The notes beneath the pieces are model-generated. The model searched no databases. It had not been told where the DNA came from and saw only the letters and a list, made by a program, of their open reading frames with translations. A program made the translations under genes and the position numbers. DNA of 5,853 nucleotides from Halothiobacillus neapolitanus. GTDB lineage: Bacteria > Pseudomonadota > Gammaproteobacteria > Halothiobacillales > Halothiobacillaceae. Position 1 is the stretch's first letter. Each line of letters begins with the position of its first letter. Where the stretch lies: positions 1 through 5,853 of the forward strand of contig DYLI01000048.1 in NCBI GenBank assembly GCA_020722165.1, given 5' to 3'. Positions 1 through 5,170 of this stretch are shown here, piece after piece.

Positions 1-95
1 GTGCCAAAATCGAATGGTATCCACTTCCGCTAGGCTTGGCCTTGCTGCTTCTGGCGTTGGGACAATGGTTTGAATTGCGCGGTAGCGCACGATGA
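1..95 (+). CDS. batA: C-terminal end of a BatA-like VWA membrane protein (partial)
   Basis: The reading frame starting at position 3 is open and ends at the TGA at 93-95. It encodes about 30 residues: a short polar stretch (AKIEWYPLP), a leucine-rich hydrophobic segment of about 15 residues, then a positively charged end (FELRGSAR). A C-terminal membrane anchor with a short basic cytoplasmic tail is how BatA-type VWA proteins end, and BatA normally precedes BatB. The stop overlaps the next start (ATGA, 92-95), which indicates translational coupling. The family call rests mainly on this context, because the VWA domain lies outside the window. It could be any membrane-anchored bat-operon protein. 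Confidence 0.72.
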   Translation, partial: AKIEWYPLPLGLALLLLALGQWFELRGSAR

Positions 96-1930
96 CGATG
101 CTCACCGAGCTGCAATGGCAATGGCCGTGGGCGTTTCTACTCATGCTTGTACCGCTGGCTTTTGTCTTGCTGTCCTTGCGCCAAAGCCGCCGTGTTTTTG
201 ATTACGCTGAAGCGGCACTGCGCCCGTGGGCGCTGCTTGAGCGTCCGCAGGCCGGACTTGGACGCATGGTTTTGCACCTCGGTGCATGGCTATTACTCGC
301 CGCCGCACTGGCCGGGCCACGCTTACCCGTAACCAATCAAAACGCCGCTGTTCCAGTGCGGCATGATGTGCGCATCATGGCCCTGCTCGACGTGTCCGCT
401 TCCATGCAGGCTGCCGATGTCGCACCTACACGCGCTGAGCGCGCGCGCCTGAAACTGCACGATTTACCTGATGAATTAGCGGGCGAATCGCTTGGCCTCG
501 CGCTCTTCGCAGGCACGGCAGGCGTGGTCATGCCGAGCAGCCATGATGCCGCCGTGTTCCGTTACGCACTCGAACACAGCGAACATCTACTCGACGACGC
601 GCCCGGCAGCGAGCTAGCGGTTGCCCTGGATGCCGCCGCGCGTGGCCTGCCTAAATCTGGCACGTCTGGGCGAGCTATCCTGCTCGTCAGCGACGGTGAA
701 AGCGACATGGCGCGCGGCAATGCCGTGCTGAATGCCGTGGAAAAACTGCGCGAGGCGGGCATACCGCTTTTCATACTTGGCATGGGCTCAGAGGCTGGCG
801 CGCCAATTCCTAATGGTGCGGGCGGATTTATGCAACTCGACAACGCGCCCTTCCAAAGCCGCATGGACAGCACAGCCTTGGAAGAAATGGCGCAGCGCAC
901 GGGCGGCTTGTTTGTGCCCGTCAGCGATGGGGACGATGATTTACGCACGCTGACCCAAGCCATTCACGCCCTGCCCAGCCACCCCGCGCCCGGCACAAAC
1001 CATACATGGAATGAGCTGTTTTACTGGCCGCTACTGCTTGGAACGCTGCTCTTGCTCATGGCTTACCGCCCGACCTCCCGTAGCCCGGATGACCATCCGG
1101 GACAAACCTCGCACCCGACACAACCCTCCCCGGATGATGCTGCGCGGCATCCGGGCGACAACCCACCCTATAGGCACGAACAACGCAGCCACACGCAATC
1201 CAGCCTGCCCATTGCCCTGCTCATTTTTGCCGGGCTAGCCACCCTTGCACCCCACGAGGCTCACGCCGAAACACCCGCCAGCCTCGCCAGCGCCTACGCC
1301 GCATGGCAACGCGGCGACTTTGTGCAAGCGCAACTAATCTACGCCAACCTACCCGGCGTGGCCGCACGCATGGGCGAAGGCGCAGCAGCCTATCGACGCG
1401 GTGATTTCAACCATGCGGCACAAAGCTTCAGCAGTGCCTGGCTGTTGAGCAGCAATGACCCCGCCCGCGCCGATGCGCTCTACAACCTCGGCAATGCCGA
1501 ACTGCAAGCCGGACGCAGCGAGCGCGCCATTGCCGCCTATGAGCAGGTATTGAAATTGCGCCCCGACGATGAAAACGCCGCCAGCAATCTATGGCTGGCA
1601 CAACAACAAGCCGCCGCAAAACAAATGAAGAAAAGCCGCCCCGAAGACCCGCCAGGGCGCAAACCGACCGATTTTGCCCGCTACAACGAGGACGTAAGCG
1701 CCGACTTCCCGCCTGACGACCCCAAAACTGGCGGCGACCTGTCCGCAGGCGGCGCAGGTGCGGGGCAAAAGCGTCAAGCGGGCAAACCGACTGCACTATC
1801 CTTAAGCGAAGCCGACCGCCTCGCCGCCGAGAAAAAAATGGAACTGCTCGAAGACCAACCCGCCCCCGCCTGGCGCGCCATGCTGCGGCGCGATACACCA
1901 GAGCGTAAGAGTGAGGGCTTGCCATGGTGA
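92..1930 (+). CDS. batB: BatB-BatC fusion: membrane-anchored VWA domain joined to a TPR domain
   Basis: The 612-residue protein has, in order: a membrane segment (about 14-28), an arginine-rich loop (30-58), a second membrane segment (about 60-75), a VWA domain (about 93-295), a third membrane segment (about 309-325), a polar linker (326-369), a signal-like hydrophobic segment ending in AHA (371-392), TPR-like repeats (about 397-507) and a low-complexity charged tail. The metal-site motif DVSAS is at 100-104 (D100, S102, S104) and the second acidic site is D201 in LLVSDGESD. The usual MIDAS threonine appears to be S163. The positive-inside rule puts the VWA and TPR parts in the periplasm and the linker in the cytoplasm. 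Bat proteins were named for aerotolerance in Bacteroides and are thought to form an envelope complex; the molecular role is not settled. VWA-TPR fusions are common in gammaproteobacteria. The linker contains two palindrome-derived stretches (SPDDHPG and SPDDAARHPG). The start overlaps the batA stop, and the end overlaps the batD start by 7 nt. Confidence 0.9.
   Translation: MTMLTELQWQWPWAFLLMLVPLAFVLLSLRQSRRVFDYAEAALRPWALLERPQAGLGRMVLHLGAWLLLAAALAGPRLPVTNQNAAVPVRHDVRIMALLDVSASMQAADVAPTRAERARLKLHDLPDELAGESLGLALFAGTAGVVMPSSHDAAVFRYALEHSEHLLDDAPGSELAVALDAAARGLPKSGTSGRAILLVSDGESDMARGNAVLNAVEKLREAGIPLFILGMGSEAGAPIPNGAGGFMQLDNAPFQSRMDSTALEEMAQRTGGLFVPVSDGDDDLRTLTQAIHALPSHPAPGTNHTWNELFYWPLLLGTLLLLMAYRPTSRSPDDHPGQTSHPTQPSPDDAARHPGDNPPYRHEQRSHTQSSLPIALLIFAGLATLAPHEAHAETPASLASAYAAWQRGDFVQAQLIYANLPGVAARMGEGAAAYRRGDFNHAAQSFSSAWLLSSNDPARADALYNLGNAELQAGRSERAIAAYEQVLKLRPDDENAASNLWLAQQQAAAKQMKKSRPEDPPGRKPTDFARYNEDVSADFPPDDPKTGGDLSAGGAGAGQKRQAGKPTALSLSEADRLAAEKKMELLEDQPAPAWRAMLRRDTPERKSEGLPW
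1080..1101. repeat. Short GC palindrome (CCCGGAT family) inside the batB-batC linker, copy 1
   Basis: The left 11 bases, gtagcccggat, are identical to the left arm of the intergenic palindrome at 4459-4484. A 4-nt loop (1091-1094) and a 7-base right arm (atccggg) follow. The outer four bases of the right arm are lost, so this looks like a degenerate copy. It is read in frame as RSPDDHPG, about residues 330-337, in the polar cytoplasmic linker, where extra residues would be tolerated. Confidence 0.7.
1129..1155. repeat. Short GC palindrome (CCCGGAT family) inside the batB-batC linker, copy 2
   Basis: Arms cccggatg (1129-1136) and catccggg (1148-1155) pair perfectly over 8 bp around an 11-nt loop. 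The loop is longer than in the other two copies. It encodes SPDDAARHPG, echoing SPDDHPG from the copy 28 bp upstream. It is either a diverged second copy of the same repeat or a local duplication of the first with an insertion in the loop. Confidence 0.6.
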
Positions 1931-3450
1931 GCGTCTGTTTACGATCTCTGCGCCTTTTCTCCCCCCTTTGGAAAAGGGGGGCTGGGGGGGATTTTGATCG
2001 TATTGGAGAATATCTCACGGCCAGCAAATCCCCCCTAACCCCCCTTTTCCAAAGGGGGGGAAGATATGTTTCAGTGCTCATTCTGTTACTGACACTCAGC
2101 GTCGTCGCACCACTGGCTCATGCCGAAATAAGCATCAACGCCCACATCGACAACCCCAATCCCTGGCTGCGCGAAGAAATCTTACTCACCGTCGAATTTG
2201 CTGTGGTAAACACCTGTTTACGATCTTTGCGCCTTCTCTCCCCCCTTTGGAAAAGGGGGGCTGGGGGGGATTTTGATCGTATTGGAGAATATCTCACGGC
2301 CAGCAAATCCCCCCTAACCCCCCTTTTCCAAAGGGGGGGAAGATATGTTTCAGTGCTCATTCTGTTACTGACACTCAGCGTCGTCGCACCACTGGCTCAT
2401 GCCGAAATAAGCATCAACGCCCACATCGACAACCCCAATCCCTGGCTGCGCGAAGAAATCTTACTCACCGTCGAAGTCGTCGATGACCGCTCAATCATTG
2501 AACAAAACACCGCCCCGTGGGCACCACCCGGTGTGAGTTTACGCCCCCTCAACCCCAGTGAAGAGCGCGTGCAAACCGCCGATGGCATCCGCATCCTGCG
2601 GCGCCAACACTGGGCGATCATGCCGCTGTACGCCGGAGAATTAAAGTTACAACCGCCGACTATCGAAGCCCGCATAACCGGCCAGGGTCGTGTTAGCCTC
2701 ACCCCCGAAGCAATGCTCCTCAACGTGCGCCCGCTCAACCCCCTGTTGCCCGCCGATGTGCCCGTCAGTGCGCTGCAAATCAAGCTCGCTCATCCACCCG
2801 AAGCTGTGCCACGCGGCCGCCCATTCAACGTCAACCTGAGTATCGAAAGTACCGGGTTATCCACGCGCAGTCTGCGTCGCTGGCTGGATGAAAACTTGCG
2901 CAGCATGAGTGACTTACGCATCTACCCGCCCGACATTCGCCTCAATAACAATATCGACCCAGCCAAACCCCTGCTGCAACAGGCCGACATTCGCCTGACG
3001 TTTGAATCCCAAGCCAGCGGCCAACTGACCCTGCCCAGCCTCGTCCTGCCGTATGTCAACTCACAGGATGGCAACATCCAGCACACTACCCTGCCCATCG
3101 GCACTGTGCGCATTGAACACCCGCTCTGGCTGGCACTACGCCCGTGGCTACCCAGGGGCATGGTTGGTATCGCATTGATTGTGCTGCTTATCGCCACATG
3201 GACATTCACCCGCCTACGCTTGCAAGCCGCCAAGCAACGCCGCACCTGGCGACGTGAACTTCAAACCGCCGAATCACCCAAGGCATTGCGCCAAATATTG
3301 CGCAAGATGTGGCGATACATCCCCGCCACTTCCGGCACAAAGACCTTAAGCCAACAACTTGATGCCGCCTGTTACGGCAGCGAACCGATCAGTGCAGCCG
3401 TGTTTAACGACCTGAAAGCCCGGCTAATTGAATATTGCTCAGGACGTTGA
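1924..3450 (+). CDS. batD: BatD-like envelope protein with a duplicated, palindrome-containing N-terminus
   Basis: The 508-residue protein matches BatD in layout: Sec-type signal peptide, a long beta-rich periplasmic region (about 161-400), a membrane segment (about 413-431), and a basic cytoplasmic tail (432-508). The ATG at 1924 has a good ribosome site (GAGG, 1913-1916, 7-nt spacing) and overlaps the batB stop by 7 nt (ATGGTGA), so it is very likely the original start. The N-terminus is abnormal. Residues 5-91 and 98-184 are the same 87-residue block, differing only at F12/L105. Each block holds a palindrome-derived peptide (SPLWKRG...SPLTPLFQRG), a hydrophobic signal core (LILLLTLSVV) ending in LAHA, and the mature start EISINAHIDNPNPWLREE. 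Candidate signal-peptidase sites are after A67 and A160. Only the second block runs on into the rest of BatD. A GTG at 2353 (V144) could start a near-normal protein of 365 residues. Whether the long product is made and processed cannot be told from sequence. Confidence 0.85.
   Translation: MVSVCLRSLRLFSPLWKRGAGGDFDRIGEYLTASKSPLTPLFQRGGRYVSVLILLLTLSVVAPLAHAEISINAHIDNPNPWLREEILLTVEFAVVNTCLRSLRLLSPLWKRGAGGDFDRIGEYLTASKSPLTPLFQRGGRYVSVLILLLTLSVVAPLAHAEISINAHIDNPNPWLREEILLTVEVVDDRSIIEQNTAPWAPPGVSLRPLNPSEERVQTADGIRILRRQHWAIMPLYAGELKLQPPTIEARITGQGRVSLTPEAMLLNVRPLNPLLPADVPVSALQIKLAHPPEAVPRGRPFNVNLSIESTGLSTRSLRRWLDENLRSMSDLRIYPPDIRLNNNIDPAKPLLQQADIRLTFESQASGQLTLPSLVLPYVNSQDGNIQHTTLPIGTVRIEHPLWLALRPWLPRGMVGIALIVLLIATWTFTRLRLQAAKQRRTWRRELQTAESPKALRQILRKMWRYIPATSGTKTLSQQLDAACYGSEPISAAVFNDLKARLIEYCSGR
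1935..2196 (+). repeat. Direct repeat in the batD 5' end, copy 1 (262 bp)
   Basis: This stretch recurs at 2214-2475 at an offset of 279 bp. I aligned the two copies base by base and found two differences only: C1948/T2227 (silent, Leu) and T1957/C2236 (Phe/Leu). Both lie left of the palindrome; from 1958 to 2196 the copies are identical. It covers the palindrome, the signal-peptide core and the first mature residues of BatD. Its left flank continues into the native batD start and batB end. Confidence 0.97.
1961..2059. repeat. 99-bp inverted-repeat element within batD, copy 1
   Basis: The left arm (1961-1994) and right arm (2026-2059) are 34 bases each and pair with two mismatches, at the centre of the G-run. 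The arms carry the core CCCCTTTGGAAAAGGGG and end in ATTT/AAAT. The 31-nt middle contains a smaller hairpin, GAGA-ATA-TCTC (2006-2016). The element is open in the batD frame (reading SPLWKRGAGG and SPLTPLFQRG) and also on the minus strand (PPLWKRGVRG and PAPLFQRG). It encodes no transposase. It resembles dispersed, non-autonomous palindromic repeats whose translation gives recurring PLFQRG-type peptides in predicted proteins. Confidence 0.93.
2206..2221. repeat. Small perfect palindrome at the duplication junction
   Basis: GTAAACA (2206-2212), two bases CC, then TGTTTAC (2215-2221) form a perfect 7-bp inverted repeat. The right arm belongs to the start of repeat copy 2; the left arm lies in the 17-bp filler (2197-2213) found in neither copy. 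An inverted copy of adjacent sequence at a junction is a typical mark of template switching during replication. Confidence 0.7.
2214..2475 (+). repeat. Direct repeat in the batD 5' end, copy 2 (262 bp)
   Basis: Second copy of 1935-2196, in the same reading frame because the 279-bp offset equals 93 codons. Its right flank (from GTCGTCGATGACCG) continues into the conserved part of batD, so this copy provides the signal peptide and mature N-terminus directly joined to the functional protein. Identity with copy 1 ends abruptly at 2475/2476. Confidence 0.97.
2240..2338. repeat. 99-bp inverted-repeat element within batD, copy 2
   Basis: Identical over its full length to the element at 1961-2059, with arms at 2240-2273 and 2305-2338. 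In mRNA the right arm would hide the G-run that lies just before the in-frame GTG at 2353, so the hairpin could affect any internal translation start there. With copy 1 it also gives two long, mutually complementary structures 279 bp apart, a likely site of polymerase slippage. Confidence 0.93.
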
Positions 3451-4410
3451 ATCCCCAGTCGGATTGCCAAAACCATCAAACTCCGACCCCGCCAACTGCA
3501 CGCCAATGCGTTGCAAGCCCGCCACCAGCGTATCGGCATGAGCCAATCGCCAGCCGTGTAACTCAGCCAGCGCCTCGGTTTCCTCATCCAAAGCCCGCAC
3601 GCAGACTGCGCGCAAACCCGCCCACACCGGCGGCATAACCCACGTCGGCGCAAGCTCCATATCCAGCGCCAAACGCACATCCGCCTCCACCTGCTGCCCC
3701 ATCAACATGCCCACATAGTGCGGCAAGGCGGCGCGCAACACCTGCGCATCGTTCACCCTTCCCAACGCATCCTGCCCACGGCGCAACACCTGCATCACAT
3801 CCTGCGCGCCCAAAGCCTCGACCATCGGTTCCAGCAAATAACGCAATTGCTTGCCGACCAGACGTACCGCGTGCAAATTCTCCGGCAGATGCGGCACATC
3901 CTCGATCAAAAACGCCGCCACATCCATCCAATGCTCCGCCAGCCACGAACCCATCGGCTGATCCTGCGCCTCCAGCGGATGCAAATGCTTCAACGCATGC
4001 TCCGCACCCACCAAGGCTTCCGGCAAGGTCTCCAACAACAACGCACGCTTCTGCTCAAAGTCCTCATGCAACAGCGCAAGCAAAGCCTGCTGCCCCAACA
4101 CGTCCTCACCCTCCAGTGGCAAGGCCGCCAGCCAGGCCAACTGCACTTCCCTATCCCGCACTGGCGAACTCTCGCGCGCAAACGCTCGCAAGGCATGACG
4201 ATCCTTCTGCCCAACCGCCACCGCATCCTCAGCCAGCTTTAACCACACTCGCGCCCGCCGAACCGCCACCCGCGCGTCATGCAGCGCCTCATCAGCCTGT
4301 GGCGCATCCAAAAGCGCCTGTCCACGCACCACAAATTCATGCAAACGCAGGCGCAGCACATGCGCACAGCCTTCCGACACCGGTCGAGCAAGTTCATCCA
4401 GCCTAAGCAT
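3439..4410 (-). CDS. CHAD-domain protein
   Basis: A 323-residue, helix-rich, cytoplasmic protein with no signal peptide or membrane segment. CHAD hallmarks are present in both halves: EALHDARVAVRRARVWLKL at about 41-59 (H44, R47, R51, R52), RDREVQ at 85-90, LHAVRLVGKQLRYLLE at 179-194 (H180, R183, K187, R190) and GRVNDAQVL at 217-225. CHAD domains are alpha-helical with conserved histidines and basic residues, and several bind polyphosphate. This protein has no CYTH/triphosphatase domain attached. I chose the ATG at 4410 because AAGGAG (4417-4422) lies 6 nt upstream. The longer frame up to 4488 would add 26 residues read from a palindromic repeat (RSPDDNPG) and is unlikely to be real. The gene lies behind ubiC on the same strand, 139 bp away, and its last 12 bp overlap the end of batD on the other strand. 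Confidence 0.9.
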   Translation of the reverse strand: MLRLDELARPVSEGCAHVLRLRLHEFVVRGQALLDAPQADEALHDARVAVRRARVWLKLAEDAVAVGQKDRHALRAFARESSPVRDREVQLAWLAALPLEGEDVLGQQALLALLHEDFEQKRALLLETLPEALVGAEHALKHLHPLEAQDQPMGSWLAEHWMDVAAFLIEDVPHLPENLHAVRLVGKQLRYLLEPMVEALGAQDVMQVLRRGQDALGRVNDAQVLRAALPHYVGMLMGQQVEADVRLALDMELAPTWVMPPVWAGLRAVCVRALDEETEALAELHGWRLAHADTLVAGLQRIGVQLAGSEFDGFGNPTGDSTS

Positions 4411-4416
4411 GGTCGT

Positions 4417-4422
4417 CTCCTT
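4417..4422 (-). promoter_or_regulatory. Ribosome binding site fixing the CHAD gene start
   Basis: On the minus strand this reads AAGGAG, 6 nt before the ATG at 4410-4408. It decides between this start and the upstream in-frame ATG at 4488, which lacks such a site. Confidence 0.8.
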
Positions 4423-4458
4423 TCTTTGGTACCTCAAAGGCAACTCAATTAAACCCAA

Positions 4459-4484
4459 GTAGCCCGGATTGTCATCCGGGCTAC
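4459..4484. repeat. Perfect 11-bp-arm palindrome between ubiC and the CHAD gene (REP-like)
   Basis: The arms gtagcccggat (4459-4469) and atccgggctac (4474-4484) pair perfectly around a 4-nt loop. This is the complete form of the element found in shortened versions in the batB-batC linker. In the 139-bp gap 4411-4549 it could act as a REP-type stabiliser or terminator after ubiC. However, no clean T-run follows on the minus strand (only TTGGGTTTAATT), so an intrinsic terminator is doubtful. Nothing else is recognisable in this gap apart from the CHAD ribosome site. Confidence 0.85.
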
Positions 4485-4549
4485 GCAACTGTTTTCATGG
4501 CATAGACGCACAAACTAACGCGCCCAGACTGCACCCACATGACACCGCA

Positions 4550-5011
4550 TCAAGCACGCAACGGCGGCAAGGCGGGCATAAAATCTTCCAACAACAGCAC
4601 ACGATGCTCATGCACCTCAAACACACTCCAACGCCGCCAAGGCAGCTGCGGCGAGTGTTGTCCGAAAGGTCGCACCACACCCCGCCCCGCGCAACGCGAA
4701 CCCCGCCTAAACAACACCTCGCCCAAAGGCCGCCGCCCCAAGCGTTGTAAGCCCAAACGCCGCGCCCCCGCCCGTTCCGCAAAGCTCACTGCATGAACAT
4801 AGGGCTGCCCATCACAGCGCAACACCACCTCACGCCGCCACACCAGCACACCACAACGCACACCCAATGCCCGTGCATCAACACGCCCAGCACGCGACCA
4901 ACCCTCAGCTAGCACATCGACGCGCAGCGTGCCAATGCAAACCCGGCGCAGTTGCTTGGTCAACGACCCCGGCGCCACCAGCCACGCACGCGGCACACCT
5001 TGCTCCGACAT
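4550..5011 (-). CDS. ubiC: Chorismate-pyruvate lyase (UbiC)
   Basis: UbiC removes pyruvate from chorismate to give 4-hydroxybenzoate, the first committed step of ubiquinone synthesis, in the cytoplasm. The 153-residue product is close to the E. coli length (165). Family landmarks appear in order: WLVAPGSLTKQLRR (10-23, compare the SMTKRF stretch of E. coli), VWRREVVLRCDGQPY (57-71), LGLQRLGRRPLGEVLF (86-101) and the C-terminal VLLLEDFMPALPPL (138-151). R60 lines up with the active-site arginine and E142 with the active-site glutamate of the E. coli enzyme. The ATG at 5011 is supported by GAGGGG (5020-5025) at 8-nt spacing. ubiC is often beside ubiA; here its downstream neighbour is a CHAD gene, and ubiA is not in the window. 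It is transcribed divergently from the DUF839 lipoprotein gene. Confidence 0.92.
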   Translation of the reverse strand: MSEQGVPRAWLVAPGSLTKQLRRVCIGTLRVDVLAEGWSRAGRVDARALGVRCGVLVWRREVVLRCDGQPYVHAVSFAERAGARRLGLQRLGRRPLGEVLFRRGSRCAGRGVVRPFGQHSPQLPWRRWSVFEVHEHRVLLLEDFMPALPPLRA

Positions 5012-5170
5012 AAATAATTCCCCTCACCCGACTGACTACTCAATGTTTCCAAGGCTACACCGAAGCACCGAACCTTGATTTTTTGTCATCAAGAATAAAT
5101 AAAACTAATCCATAAAATGAGGGCGAGATGAAAAAACCTGCTTGATAAACCACAGATCGGAGATTGATCC
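5012..5170. promoter_or_regulatory. Divergent intergenic region, presumed promoters of ubiC and the DUF839 gene
   Basis: This 159-bp gap is clearly more AT-rich than its flanks, mainly over 5074-5120, and must drive both divergent genes. Visible elements are an inverted repeat CTTGAT-N8-ATCAAG (5074-5093), another CTTGAT at 5141-5146, and a 7-bp direct repeat CACCGAA at 5058-5064 and 5066-5072. TTGTCA (5083-5088) could be a -35 box for the + strand gene, but the hexamer 17 bp downstream (TAATCC, 5106-5111) is a weak -10. I found no convincing Pho box. Ribosome sites are GGAG (5159-5162, + strand) and GAGGGG (5020-5025, minus strand). Confidence 0.5.
5074..5093. repeat. CTTGAT/ATCAAG inverted repeat, possible operator
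   Basis: CTTGAT (5074-5079) and ATCAAG (5088-5093) are perfect inverted hexamers with an 8-nt T-rich spacer, within the AT-rich part of the divergent region. The geometry suits a dimeric regulator, but six-base arms can arise by chance and no specific regulator is suggested. Confidence 0.3.

Noticed and set aside
1961..2059. Intrinsic terminator ending the batB transcript
   Set aside because: The hairpin is strong but is followed by AAGATATG rather than a T-run, and it lies inside an open batD frame with an intact operon order.
1961..2071. Target-site duplication TGTTT (1936-1940 and 2067-2071) flanking the palindrome
   Set aside because: The 5-bp match lies at unequal distances from the arms (20 bp left, 7 bp right) and is short enough to be chance.
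1428..2081. Minus-strand 217-codon open frame, and a similar one at 2118-2360
   Set aside because: Both are antisense to batB/batD and stay open mainly because the palindrome is readable on both strands. The arginine-rich low-complexity translation has no recognisable domain.
1961..2338. Two palindromes as a CRISPR array
   Set aside because: There are only two units, the repeats are 99 bp, and the interval between them is duplicated coding sequence rather than unique spacers.
3718..4242. Plus-strand 174-codon open frame
   Set aside because: Its Gln/Arg/Leu-rich translation is typical of the antisense of a GC-rich gene; the CHAD frame on the other strand has clear motifs.
4411..4488. Longer CHAD protein starting at 4488
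   Set aside because: The extra 26 residues are translated from the palindrome, there is no ribosome site, and a strong AAGGAG precedes the ATG at 4410.
5074..5118. Pho box upstream of the DUF839 gene
   Set aside because: A single TTGTCAT-like stretch is present without the second half-site at the required 11-bp spacing.
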